Source: Dichetophora obliterata (taxonomy: Eukaryota; Arthropoda; Insecta; Diptera; Sciomyzidae). From it: 64,000 bases of DNA. This document shows, in pieces, positions 1-13,870 of the stretch. Each line of letters starts with the position of its first letter. Position 1 is the first letter of the stretch. The notes beneath the pieces are model-generated. The model was not told the DNA's origin. It ran no database searches and was given only the letters and a program-made list of their open reading frames with translations. Location of the stretch: the NCBI GenBank assembly GCA_963920525.1, contig OY986439.1, positions 24,874,819 through 24,938,818 on the forward strand, given 5' to 3'. The position numbers were made by a program, and so were the translations under genes.

Positions 1-3000
1 CCTTTGTCAAAATACCGTTTGCTCTATCTCTTGTAGTTTAGGAGTTGTAGAACACTTTTTGGAGTGGAAGCTGGCCAAAAACATGTGCTTTTTCCGTCAT
101 AACTCCCAAACCATACATCCTACAAGGACGATTTATACACCAAATTGTTTCTTATACATATATACTCAAGACTACATATTCAGAAAAAAGTTTTCTGGAA
201 TTTGATTTTTTTTCAAGAATCTTAGTTAAAATTTTTTACATGAATCATAGTTTTTGACGTGGTTTTTTGCGATTTTTTTGATTTTTTAGCCATAACTTCT
301 AAACCATACATCATAAAAGGACGATTTATGCATCAAAATGTTCCTTAAGCTACTGCCCACAAGACTGTATCCTTAAAATAATTTTAAAAATTAGATTTCA
401 TGTTAATTTCATGTGACCTTTTTTGTCAATTTTTATTTTTTTTATTTATTTTCTAAAATAAAAACTACATATCAGATAAGGACGATTCATGCATTAAAAT
501 GAGCACCAGGTCCTCGTCCTTAAGAAGGGACACTCCTTTGTCCAAATACCGTTTGCTCTATCTCTTGTAGTTTAGGAGTTGTAGAACACTTTTTGGAGTG
601 GAAGCTGGCCAAAAACATGTGCTTTTTCCGTCATAACTCCCAAACCATACATCCTACAAGGACGATTTATACACCAAATTGTTTCTTATACATATATACA
701 CAAGACTGCATATTCAGAAAAAAGTTTTCTGGAATTTGATTTTTTTTCAAGAATCTTAGTTAAAATTTTTTACATGAATCATAGTTTTTGACGTGGTTTT
801 TTGCGATTTTTTTGATTTTTTAGCCATAACTTCTAAACCATACATCATAAAAGGACGATTTATGCATCAAAATGTTCCTTAAGCTACTGCCCACAAGACT
901 ATATCCTTAAAATAATTTTAAAAATTAGATTTCATGTTAATTTCATGTGCCCTTTTTTGTCAATTTTTATTTTTTTTATTTATTTTCTAAAATAAAAACT
1001 ACATATCAGATAAGGACGATTCATGCATTAAAATGAGCACCAGGTCCTCGTCCTTAAGAAGGGACACTCCTTTGTCCAAATACCGTTTGCTCTATCTCTT
1101 GTAGTTTAGGAGTTGTAGAACACTTTTTGGAGTGGAAGCTGGCCAAAAACATGTGCTTTTTCCGTCATAACTCCCAAACCATACATCCTACAAGGACGAT
1201 TTATACACCAAATTGTTTCTTATACATATATACACAAGACTACATATTCAGAAAAAAGTTTTCTGGAATTTGATTTTTTTTCAAGAATCTTAGTTAAAAT
1301 TTTTTACATGAATCATAGTTTTTGACGTGGTTTTTTGCGATTTTTTTGATTTTTTAGCCATAACTTCTAAACCATACATCATAAAAGGACGATTTATGCA
1401 TCAAAATGTTCCTTAAGCTACTGCCCACAAGACTGTATCCTTAAAATAATTTTAAAAATTAGATTTCATGTTAATTTCATGTGCCCTTTTTTGTCAATTT
1501 TTATTTTTTTTATTTATTTTCTAAAATAAAAACTACATATCAGATAAGGACGATTCATGCATTAAAATGAGCACCAGGTCCTCGTCCTTAAGAAGGGACA
1601 CTCCTTTGTCCAAATACCATTTGCTCTATCTCTTGTAGTTTAGGAGTTGTAGAACACTTTTTGGAGTGGAAGCTGGCCAAAAACATGTGCTTTTTCCGTC
1701 ATAACTCCCAAACCATACATCCTACAAGGACGATTTATACACCAAATTGTTTCTTATACATATATTCACAAGACTACATATTCAGAAAAAAGTTTTCTGG
1801 AATTTGATTTTTTTTCAAGAATCTTAGTTAAAATTTTTTACATGAATCATAGTTTTTGACGTGGTTTTTTGCGATTTTTTTGATTTTTTAGCCATAACTT
1901 CTAAACCATACATCATAAAAGGACGATTTATGCATCAAAATGTTCCTTAAGCTACTGCCCACAAGACTGTATCCTTAAAATAATTTTAAAAATTAGATTT
2001 CATGTTAATTTCATGTGCCCTTTTTTGTCAATTTTTATTTTTTTTATTTATTTTCTAAAATAAAAACTACATATCAGATAAGGACGATTCATGCATTAAA
2101 ATGAGCACCAGGTCCTCGTCCTTAAGAAGGGACACTCCTTTGTCCAAATACCGTTTGCTCTATCTCTTGTAGTTTAGGAGTTGTAGAACACTTTTTGGAG
2201 TGGAAGCTGGCCAAAAACATGTGCTTTTTCCGTCATAACTCCCAAACCATACATCCTACAAGGACGATTTATACACCAAATTGTTTCTTATACATATATA
2301 CACAAGACTACATATTCAGAAAAAAGTTTTCTGGAATTTGATTTTTTTTCAAGAATCTTAGTTAAAATTTTTTACATGAATCATAGTTTTTGACGTGGTT
2401 TTTTGCGATTTTTTTGATTTTTTAGCCATAACTTCTAAACCATACATCATAAAAGGACGATTTATGCATCAAAATGTTCCTTAAGCTACTGCCCACAAGA
2501 CTGTATCCTTAAAATAATTTTAAAAATTAGATTTCATGTTAATTTCATGTGCCCTTTTTTGTCAGATTTTAATTTTTTTATTTATTTTCTAAAATAAAAA
2601 CTTCATATCAGATAAGGACGATTTTTTTTCAAGAATCTTAGTTAAAATTTTTTACATGAATCATAGTTTTTGACGTGGTTTTTTGCGATTTTTTTGATTT
2701 TTTAGCCATAACTTCTAAACCATACATCATAAAAGGACGATTTATGCATCAAAATGTTCCTTAAGCTACTGCCCACAAGACTGTATCCTTAAAATAATTT
2801 TAAAAATTAGATTTCATGTTAATTTCATGTGCCCTTTTTTGTCAATTTTTATTTTTTTTATTTATTTTCTAAAATAAAAACTACATATCAGATAAGGACG
2901 ATTCATGCATTAAAATGAGCACCAGGTCCTCGTCCTTAAGAAGGGACACTCCTTTGTCCAAATACCGTTTGCTCTATCTCTTGTAGTTTAGGAGTTGTAG

Positions 3001-6000
3001 AACACTTTTTGGAGTGGAAGCTGGCCAAAAACATGTGCTTTTTCCGTCATAACTCCCAAACCATACATCCTACAAGGACGATTTATACACCAAATTGTTT
3101 CTTATACATATATACACAAGACTACATATTCAGAAAAAAGTTTTCTGGAATTTGATTTTTTTTCAAGAATCTTAGTTAAAATTTTTTACATGAATCATAG
3201 TTTTTGACGTGGTTTTTTGCGATTTTTTTGATTTTTTAGCCATAACTTCTAAACCATACATCATAAAAGGACGATTTATGCATCAAAATGTTCCTTAAGC
3301 TACTGCCCACAAGACTGTATCCTTAAAATAATTTTAAAAATTAGATTTCATGTTAATTTCATGTGACCTTTTTTGTCAATTTTTATTTTTTTTATTTATT
3401 TTCTAAAATAAAAACTACATATCAGATAAGGACGATTCATGCATTAAAATGAGCACCAGGTCCTCGTCCTTAAGAAGGGACACTCCTTTGTCCAAATACC
3501 GTTTGCTCTATCTCTTGTAGTTTAGGAGTTGTAGAACACTTTTTGGAGTGGAAGCTGGCCAAAAACATGTGCTTTTTCCGTCATAACTCCCAAACCATAC
3601 ATCCTACAAGGACGATTTATACACCAAATTGTTTCTTATACATATATACACAAGACTGCATATTCAGAAAAAAGTTTTCTGGAATTTGATTTTTTTTCAA
3701 GAATCTTAGTTAAAATTTTTTACATGAATCATAGTTTTTGACGTGGTTTTTTGCGATTTTTTTGATTTTTTAGCCATAACTTCTAAACCATACATCATAA
3801 AAGGACGATTTATGCATCAAAATGTTCCTTAAGCTACTGCCCACAAGACTGTATCCTTAAAATAATTTTAAAAATTAGATTTCATGTTAATTTCATGTGC
3901 CCTTTTTTGTCAATTTTTATTTTTTTTATTTATTTTCTAAAATAAAAACTACATATCAGATAAGGACGATTCATGCATTAAAATGAGCACCAGGTCCTCG
4001 TCCTTAAGAAGGGACACTCCTTTGTCCAAATACCGTTTGCTCTATCTCTTGTAGTTTAGGAGTTGTAGAACACTTTTTGGAGTGGAAGCTGGCCAAAAAC
4101 ATGTGCTTTTTCCGTCATAACTCCCAAACCATACATCCTACAAGGACGATTTATACACCAAATTGTTTCTTATACATATATACACAAGACTACATATTCA
4201 GAAAAAAGTTTTCTGGAATTTGATTTTTTTTCAAGAATCTTAGTTAAAATTTTTTACATGAATCATAGTTTTTGACGTGGTTTTTTGCGATTTTTTTGAT
4301 TTTTTAGCCATAACTTCTAAACCATACATCATAAAAGGACGATTTATGCATCAAAATGTTCCTTAAGCTACTGCCCACAAGACTGTATCCTTAAAATAAT
4401 TTTAAAAATTAGATTTCATGTTAATTTCATGTGCCCTTTTTTGTCAAATTTTAATTTTTTTATTTATTTTCTAAAATAAAAACTACATATCAGATAAGGA
4501 CGATTTTTTTTCAAGAATCTTAGTTAAAATTTTTTACATGAATCATAGTTTTTGACGTGGTTTTTTGCGATTTTTTTGATTTTTTAGCCATAACTTCTAA
4601 ACCATACATCATAAAAGGACGATTTATGCATCAAAATGTTCCTTAAGCTACTGCCCACAAGACTGTATCCTTAAAATAATTTTAAAAATTAGATTTCATG
4701 TTAATTTCATGTGCCCTTTTTTGTCAATTTTTATTTTTTTTATTTATTTTCTAAAATAAAAACTACATATCAGATAAGGACGATTCATGCATTAAAATGA
4801 GCACCAGGTCCTCGTCCTTAAGAAGGGACACTCCTTTGTCCAAATACCGTTTGCTCTATCTCTTGTAGTTTAGGAGTTGTAGAACACTTTTTGGAGTGGA
4901 AGCTGGCCAAAAACATGTGCTTTTTCCGTCATAACTCCCAAACCATACATCCTACAAGGACGATTTATACACCAAATTGTTTCTTATACATATATACACA
5001 AGACTGCATATTCAGAAAAAAGTTTTCTGGAATTTGATTTTTTTTCAAGAATCTTAGTTAAAATTTTTTACATGAATCATAGTTTTTGACGTGGTTTTTT
5101 GCGATTTTTTTGATTTTTTAGCCATAACTTCTAAACCATACATCATGAAAGGACGATTTATGCATCAAAATGTTCCTTAAGCTACTGTCCACAAGACTGT
5201 ATCCTTAAAATAATTTTAAAAATTAGATTTCATGTTAATTTCATGTGCCCTTTTTTGTCAATTTTTATTTTTTTTATTTATTTTCTAAAATAAAAACTAC
5301 ATATCAGATAAGGACGATTCATGCATTAAAATGAGCACCAGGTCCTCGTCCTTAAGAAGGGACACTCCTTTGTCCAAATACCGTTTGCTCTATCTCTTGT
5401 AGTTTAGGAGTTGTAGAACACTTTTTGGAGTGGAAGCTGGCCAAAAACATATGCTTTTTCCGTCATAACTCCCAAACCATACATCCTACAAGGACGATTT
5501 ATACACCAAATTGTTTCTTATACATATATACACAAGACTGCATATTCAGAAAAAAGTTTTCTGGAATTTGATTTTTTTTTCAAGAATCTTAGTTAAAATT
5601 TTTTACATGAATCATAGTTTTTGACGTGGTTTTTTGCGATTTTTTTGATTTTTTAGCCATAACTTCTAAACCATACATCATAAAAGGACGATTTATGCAT
5701 CAAAATGTTCCTTAAGCTACTGCCCACAAGACTGTATCCTTAAAATAATTTTAAAAATTAGATTTCATGTTAATTTCATGTGCCCTTTTTTGTCAATTTT
5801 TATTTTTTTATTTATTTTCTAAAATAAAAACTACATATCAGATAAGGACGATTCATGCATTAAAATGAGCACCAGGTCCTCGTCCTTAAGAAGGGATACT
5901 CCTTTGTCCAAATGCCGTTTGCTCTATCTCTTGTAGTTTAGGAGTTGTAGAACACTTTTTGGAGTAGAAGCTGGCCAAAAACATGTGCTTTTTCCGTCAT

Positions 6001-7020
6001 AACTCCCAAACCATACATCCTACAAGGACGATTTATACACCAAATTGTTTCTTATACATATATACACAAGACTACATATTCAGAAAAAAGTTTTCTGGAA
6101 TTTGATTTTTTTTCAAGAATCTTAGTTAAAATTTTTTACATGAATCATAGTTTTTGACGTGGTTTTTTGCGATTTTTTTGATTTTTTAGCCATAACTTCT
6201 AAACCATACATCATAAAAGGACGATTTATGCATCAAAATGTTCCTTAAGCTACTGCCCACAAGACTGTATCCTTAAAATAATTTTAAAAATTAGATTTCA
6301 TGTTAATTTCATGTGCCCTTTTTTGTCAAATTTTAATTTTTTTATTTATTTTCTAAAATAAAAACTACATATCAGATAAGGACGATTTTTTTTCAAGAAT
6401 CTTAGTTAAAATTTTTTACATGAATCATAGTTTTTGACGTGGTTTTTTGCGATTTTTTTGATTTTTTAGCCATAACTTCTAAACCATACATCATAAAAGG
6501 ACGATTTATGCATCAAAATGTTCCTTAAGCTACTGCCCACAAGACTGTATCCTTAAAATAATTTTAAAAATTAGATTTCATGTTAATTTCATGTGCCCTT
6601 TTTTGTCAATTTTTATTTTTTTTATTTATTTTCTAAAATAAAAACTACATATCAGATAAGGACGATTCATGCATTAAAATGAGCACCAGGTCCTCGTCCT
6701 TAAGAAGGGATACTCTTTTGTCCAAATGCCGTTTGCTCTATCTCTTGTAGTTTAGGAGTTGTAGAACACTTTTTGGAGTGGAAGCTGGCCAAAAACATGT
6801 GCTTTTTCCGTCATAACTCCCAAACCATACATCCTACAAGGACGATTTATACACCAAATTGTTTCTAATACATATATACACAAGAGTGCATATTCAGAAA
6901 AAAGTTTTCTGGAATTTGATTTTTTTTCAAGAATCTTAGTTAAAATTTTTTACATGAATCATAGTTTTTGACGTGGTTTTTTGCGATTTTTTTGATTTTT
7001 TAGCCATAACTTCTAAACCA
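1..7020. repeat. Satellite array, 534-bp unit with 814-bp higher-order variant
   Basis: Near-identical units begin at 1, 535, 1069, 1603, 2137, 2951, 3485, 4019, 4833, 5367, 5901 and 6715, located by the phrase CCTTTGTCCAAATACC. Most units are 534 bp. The units starting at 2137, 4019 and 5901 are 814 bp, because after the AAGGACGATT box the sequence restarts at TTTTTTTTCAAGAATC and repeats 280 bp of the same unit. From 1069 the pattern 534+534+814 (1882 bp) recurs three times. Units differ by only a few substitutions. The array is AT-rich, has no plausible gene, runs off the left edge of the window and breaks off within a unit at about 7020. I do not recognise the family. Confidence 0.95.
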
Positions 7021-7490
7021 TGAAACTTTGTCATGAAACTTTTTGAGGTCAAAGTTAACATAGTTAGGTTGTGTGTTTATTCATTTTCGTCGATGGTTTT
7101 TTTTGTTTCTTAAGATCTGTGAAACTAGCAGTTTTGACTTTTTTTGCATATTCACAAAAGAGGAAATCTTGCAACTCATTTTAAAAAAAACTGAACGATT
7201 TTTTTGTCATGAAACTTTTTGAGGTCAAAGTTAACATAGTTAGGTAGTGTGTTTATACATTTTCGTCGATGTTTTTTTTGTTTCTTAAGATCTGTGAAAC
7301 TAGCAGTTTTGACTTTTTTTGCATATTCACAAAAGAGGAAATCTTGCAACTCATTTTAAAAAAAACTGAACGATTTTTTTGTCATGAAACTTTTTGAGGT
7401 TAAAGTTAACATAGTTAGGTAGTGTGTTTATACATTTTCGTCGATGGTTTTTTTGTTTCTTAAGATCTGTGAAACTAGCAGTTTTGACTT
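7021..7490. repeat. Second satellite, ~175-bp unit, about 2.7 copies
   Basis: GTCATGAAACTTTTTGAGG recurs at 7030, 7206 and 7381, so the period is 175-176 bp. Each unit continues through a TTTTCGTCGATG box, a GATCTGTGAAACTAGCAG box and an A-run. Copies are almost identical, and the third is cut off after TTTGACTTTTTTT near 7490. It abuts the 534-bp satellite directly and shares no obvious sequence with it. A small open frame that crosses its edge has no coding character. Confidence 0.9.
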
Positions 7491-9176
7491 TTTTTAAATT
7501 ATTAAAAGTTTATCCAATTAAGAAGTTTTGGTACAGTTATTTTTACCTAAGCCGTATGATGAAAATTGTGTTGCTTTTAGCTTTAAATCTTATTCAATCA
7601 GTGGTTCTATCTTATGTCTAATTTTTTTATATCTATGCAATTTTTTAGCATTTCTTTTAAATATTTTAAAATACTATTCAATAACATTTGAGTAGAGTAT
7701 TTATATTTATATAAATAATTGCAGAAAGTCGGTATATCGTCGCTGCGCCTACAAAAATGGATATGTGATTTTTGTACATTTTTTATTGCATATTTTTTTT
7801 AAGTTCATATATCTGCATTTGCCTTGTTTTTAGATTTTTTTTTGTTTAGAAGTGATCAAAACAGCTACGTGGGCGCAGTTGTTGAAATGCTCTAGTGAAA
7901 AGTTGCTGAAATACACATAACCCTTTTTTTAGGCACAGCGACAATATGTAGATTAGTCTTATCTCAATTTCGTTGCTAATGAAGAAAATAGTACAAAAAA
8001 AATAAAAGAGCTTTTAAAAAGCTTTTTAGTTATTTAGGTATGTAAGTAACAGAGATTTTTTCTGTTAAGATTCCTATTACAGAGATTTGTTGCGAAAAAG
8101 ATGTTGTTAACATAATTATGTTGCTAACATACCTCTGTTAAGTTTTTTTTCGCCAGATGCTGCATTTCGCCGGATGCTAACTTCACACAAGTTTTTTAAA
8201 GTATGAAAATTTTCTTTTTAAAGTAAAACCTAAAAGATTAGGGCAGTTCACGATCTTGTTGCATCGTTGCAAAATAAGCAGCTTTTGCTAAAAATAAAAG
8301 GATTGATATTCGTTTGCAACATTAATGCATACACTCTAAAAACTGATTGAAAAATCTCTACAATACATGTTGTGAAATTTCACGACATATATTGGCAATT
8401 TTGTAAAAAAACTAAGCTTTGCAGTGAGTTTTTTCAATTTTGTCTGAAAATCAGCGTCTTTTTCCAAAATATGTATATTTACTCTACTATTCACGCTATT
8501 TGAGCGTCTTTTCGCTCAGAGAGTCTTAAAGTATGTATATTTTAACTACTTTTCATACTATTTCAGCGTGTTCTCGCTCAGATACTTCTAAAAACGCTCC
8601 AGCAGCGGGATTTTACGCTTGCGCTTAAATAAACACCTCTGCTTTACCGTCATATGATTTCAAAGAGCTTATTCGAACAAGTGTCTAATTATATGCAATT
8701 TAAACAGTAGATTGGTCACAGCTTAATTACTCAAGCCTACTGAAGTCGGAAAGAGTAGCGCCTTCTGCTGAGTTATTGACTCTATATGGAGTTGTTGTTG
8801 TTGCCATGTTCAAAACTTACTTGAGAGACTTCACGCATTTCTAGATTTTTTTTTTTTATAAAAGCAGACAAGATTGAAAGAAATAATTTCAGAAGAGAGT
8901 TTTTACAAGAGAGCGAAAAAAATAATTGAAGTGAGATGATTCACGCATTTTTAACAATAAATATTTATAATTTTGCTCTATGGGATTTAACGACAATAAA
9001 AGTAGGCAATAAGTTGCCAGCAATTATTGTAGTTAATTCTCTTGAATTTTTGTTAGAGTGTATGCTATAGTAAAAGGTAATTGCATATGTCATATGCTAT
9101 AACAAAAGGTTGTTGCATATGCGAATCTAATCGTATTGCATAACGCTATTGTGAACCGATACTTTCTGAACAGTGC
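7491..9176. other. Non-coding AT-rich stretch with small duplications
   Basis: No gene seen. It holds a 62-bp imperfect tandem duplication at about 8468-8590 (ATGTATAT ... GCTCAGA, copies at 8471 and 8533), a 32-bp duplication at 9062-9122 (TATGCTATA...AAAAGG...TTGCATATG), and at 8768-8805 a short segment (TTGACTCTATATGGAGTTGTTG) that reappears inverted inside the MITE at 38823-38962. Confidence 0.6.
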
Positions 9177-9179
9177 TTA

Positions 9180-9590
9180 AGCCCGTATGAGCCCGTATGA
9201 TACTTCATTGTTTTGTCCAATTTCAAAATCTGAAAAGAAGTGGCGCGTGAGCTAGACAGATATATATTGTTGGAAAAGGATGAAAACATGCATCGTGCCA
9301 CTTTTTACATCTCCGCAACGTGACTATTTTATCTCTCTGTTCTTCTTGGCTGCGGAAAAAAGAGCTCAAGCTTTATCGAAACTGATCGAAACTTAACGAC
9401 GAACGAATTGAGAGAAACGTCAAAAACAATGCATTGAAAATGCTGTCCGTCGCACATTTTTTTGTCCAATTCGTACTATATGCGTATACACTCACACTTC
9501 TTGTATTTTAGCTTTAGCTCTATTTCAACTGCTCTAGTTTCATTTTCAATGAATAAAAATTGGACAACACAATTAAGTATCATACGGGCT
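9180..9590. mobile_element. 411-bp MITE with ~33-bp inverted ends and TTA duplication
   Basis: The left end AGCCCGTATGATACTT (from 9190) and the right end AAGTATCATACGGGCT (to 9590) are inverted repeats that match over about 33 bp with two mismatches, running into TTGTCCAATT. The left end carries an extra 10-bp tandem copy, GCCCGTATGA, at 9181-9190. TTA stands at 9177-9179 and again at 9591-9593, as expected for the 3-bp TWA duplications of PIF/Harbinger elements. No transposase frame is inside, so this is a non-autonomous element. Assignment to Harbinger is an inference from the duplication. Confidence 0.75.
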
Positions 9591-9593
9591 TTA

Positions 9594-12138
9594 TTGAACA
9601 GCTGAAACAATGAAAGTTTACATTTTTAGCGACAAAAAGTTTAATTTACATAAAAAAATAGTGCCACAGAAATTGAGGGAATTTTAAAAGGGAAAATTAA
9701 AAGGGAAAATAAAAAAGAAATGGTCAACAATTACAAAAAACAGCTAACGTAAAGCATTTGCAACAACAAAATATTAAAGGTGTACTCACAATCATCTACC
9801 CTTGAAAAACGCCATTGAAACAATGCAAAAAGATCGTGAACTGATGTGTGACGCTAATGTGTGACATGTTTAGAAAATTCAAACCTCGCATACAGTTTAA
9901 TTTACCTCAAATGCAATGCATTTCATACAAAACGGCCAGAGCCTGGTTTATACAGGAATTTTCACTAATAATAATTAACGTTCTTCAATTTATTAATTTT
10001 TTTTATTTATCTATTTATTTATTTGAAAGCATTGGCATAACAAGAAGTACGTTATTTATAGCACCAACATTTTAAAGAAATTGTATTGATTTTATTTGAA
10101 TTCAAAAGATTATTTTTTAGTCATGAAGTATACCGACTTTCAACTCTTTTGAATATTGGGAAATATTACAAAACTATAATTAAGTATAACAAGGAAATTC
10201 ATGAGCAAAAATTTCAAAAATATCACTTTTTGGACCAACTTTTAATAATTTTTGTATATTTTTGTACTAAGCGGAGGTAAATTTAAAATTTTTCTGAAAT
10301 CAGAGGTTATTTTTGGACAGTTCTACATGTTCAGTATGTAATACTGCGTTATCGAATTTTTTCCGTATAGTATGTCCTTTCGCACCACTGTGCAACGCTT
10401 CATAATGTTGATAGGAATTTGCATAATGGTATGGAACTTTGATGTGAAATAAATCAACAGCAACAAAAGCACTCTTGTTCCTAACTAGTTAGACATTTAG
10501 AAAACTTCGTTAAATACAGTAACACATTTAACAGTAGATATAAATCATGTGATGCCCATAATTAAATCAATTATTTGCACGAAAATTCACTCAACTCTCT
10601 GAAACATAAAATCAATAATCATTGCCAGTTTGCCGCAAAATTATACGATTATTGTATAATTTTAAAGTATAACTTTTGTATTATGTTTCAAGCTTTTTAT
10701 GTGAATGTTCTGAAAGCTGTTGTTTTGCCAAGGCTTAAATATATATGTATTATATATATTAAAACAATCACATAGTAATATTTTCAAGACAAAAATTATG
10801 AAAGAAGTATAAGTAAATGTATTTAGCACAACACATTTACCTAATTTGTCTTAAGTAAAGACTTTAAGGCATAAAATTTCCATCACTGAAACCACACACG
10901 AGATGCTTAATCTTCTAGTTTAGCTTTTCAAGTCTTCCTAAGAATAATCTTTCTTTTTTCTGTAAAAAATCGTTATCCTTAATGCATTTAAAAGCATTTA
11001 AGAAAAAAAGCCCAAAATTGTTTACGTTGATTTTTTATTATATTTTACTCCATTTAAAGCGACAATCATTTGTGACACGCGATAACTGAAAAAAATAGAA
11101 TGCCACCCCACGTTTATTACTTCAGTTATTAAGAGTAAAAAATGCTCTGCCACGAACTGTAGCAGCACCATCACAACTGCTGCATATTTCAGCATCACAA
11201 ATTGCAAGGTAAGCACTTTTTTCCAAAATAGCTTTTAAATAAATAATAAATTATTTCTGTACATGTGTAAGTCTAAAATATGTGAATAGAAAAAAGCGAA
11301 AAATCCACAAACACAGTGTTTTCTAAGGCATGTTCTTGGGGTTTTACCCCTGGGATTAAAAAAAAAAATTCATATTTTTTTTTAACTTTGATACAAATTG
11401 CAAGCTATACCGAGTCAATTTTGCACACTGCTGCTTACTTTTAAAGCCGCCAACTTGTCTCCATCATACCATGTGGTAAAAAGCCAGTCTTAACAAAGCG
11501 TTTCAGCACATTTTTTATAAGACTTCAAAATAATGATGGTGTTTGTGTAAGAAACAAAAAAACACACAATCGAAGGCACGACCTTGTCTTACTAAAGAAA
11601 AGAAAACAAGTGTTTTTTAAGAAGTCTTAAATCGAAACACCATTTTAAGTAAGAGGAAAAGGGGCTTTCTGAAACCTGAAACTACGCACTTTATTTGTTT
11701 GACGTCTTAAAGGCCACACGTGCACTATGGTAACGGCACAAAAATTCATTACGCGTAGCCTTAACATATGTGTTCATTAATTCAATAAGTATTTAGTTTG
11801 TATTCTACGAAACTTCAGTCACTATTTGGACAAGGATTTCTTGCTATTGAATCCTGAAGCAATTGTGGAAAACAACATATTTATGTATATGAAGGCATGT
11901 GAAGCAAATCAGAAATTCAAGAAATCAGAGAGCTCAAGTGAATGAAAAGAAAATTATTCAAAGGCAAGCAGTCGAAAATCACGCAATTTGCAAGCTGAAC
12001 GTAGTCATTTATTTGTTTTTTTTTTTTAAATACTAACGCTGGGTAATATAAATAGAAATATTATGAAATGACAAAAAAATTGAAACGCACCAAAAAACCC
12101 AATATAAGAAATTTTGTTGAATTTTTCAAATAAAATTA
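9594..12138. other. Non-coding AT-rich stretch
   Basis: I find no gene, RNA or clear mobile element here. All open frames are below 80 codons, rich in F/I/L/Y as expected from AT-rich random sequence, and do not resemble any family I recognise. Confidence 0.55.
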
Positions 12139-12140
12139 AT

Positions 12141-13870
12141 AACATAACATAACATAACATAACATAACATAACATAACATAACATAACATAACATAACAT
12201 AACATAACATAACATAACATAACATAACATAACATAACATAACATAACATAACATAACATAACATAACATAACATAACATAACATAACATAACATAACTT
12301 AACATAACATAACATAACATAACATAACATAACATAACATAACATAACATAACATAACATAACATAACATAACATAACATAACATAACATAACATAACAT
12401 AACATAACATAACATAACATAACATAACATAACATAACATAACATAACATAACATAACATAACATAACATAACATAACATAACATAACATAACATAACAT
12501 AACATAACATAACATAACATAACATAACATAACATAACATAACATAACATAACATAACATAACATAACATAACATAACATAACATAACATAACATAACAT
12601 AACATAACATAACATAACATAACATAACATAACATAACATAACATAACATAACATAACATAACATAACATAACATAACATAACATAACAAAACATAACAT
12701 AACATAACATAACATAACATAACATAACATAACATAACATAACATAACATAACATAACATAACATAACATAACATAACATAACATAACATAACATAACAT
12801 AACATAACATAACATAACATAACATAACATAACATAACATAACATAACATAACATAACATAACATAACATAACATAACATAACATAACATAACATAACAT
12901 AACATAACATAACATAACATAACATAACATAACATAACATAACATAACATAACATAACATAACATAACATAACATAACATAACATAACATAACATAACAT
13001 AACATAACATAACATAACATAACATAACATAACATAACATAACATAACATAACATAACATAACATAACATAACATAACATAACATAACATAACATAACAT
13101 AACATAACATAACATAACATAACATAACATAACATAACATAACATAACATAACATAACATAACATAATATAACATAACATAACATAACATAACATAACAT
13201 AACATAACATAACATAACATAACATAACATAACATAACATAACATAACATAACATAACATAACATAACATAACATAACATAACATAACATAACATAACAT
13301 AACATAACATAACATAACATAACATAACATAACATAACATAACATAACATAACATAACATAACATAACATAACATAACATAACATAACATAACATAACAT
13401 AACATAACATAACATAACATAACATAACATAACATAACATAACATAACATAACATAACATAACATAACATAACATAACATAACATAACATAACATAACAT
13501 AACATAACATAACATAACATAACATAACATAACATAACATAACATAACATAACATAACATAACATAACATAACATAACATAACATAACATAACATAACAT
13601 AACATAACATAACATAACATAACATAACATAACATAACATAACATAACATAACATAACATAACATAACATAACATAACATAACATAACATAACATAACAT
13701 AACATAACATAACATAACATAACATAACATAACATAACATAACATAACATAACATAACATAACATAACATAACATAACATAACATAACATAACATAACAT
13801 AACATAACATAACATAACATAACATAACATAACATAACATAACATAACATAACATAACATAACATAACAT
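12141..13870. repeat. (AACAT)n satellite, ~346 copies
   Basis: A pure pentanucleotide run 1730 bp long. I see only three variant units: AACTT at 12296-12300, AACAA at 12686-12690 and AATAT at 13166-13170. Read on the minus strand the unit is ATGTT, and because five bases are coprime with three, every minus frame encodes the same endless M-L-C-Y-V pentapeptide. The 500-600 codon open frames here are therefore an arithmetic artefact and not genes. Confidence 0.97.

Noticed and set aside
1..7490. CRISPR array or LTR pair
   Set aside because: Units are contiguous without unique spacers, and there is no primer-binding site or gag/pol between copies; it is a tandem satellite.
7424..7621. 65-codon open frame at the edge of the 175-bp satellite
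   Set aside because: Half of it is satellite; the rest is AT-rich with F/L/Y bias and no homology I recognise.
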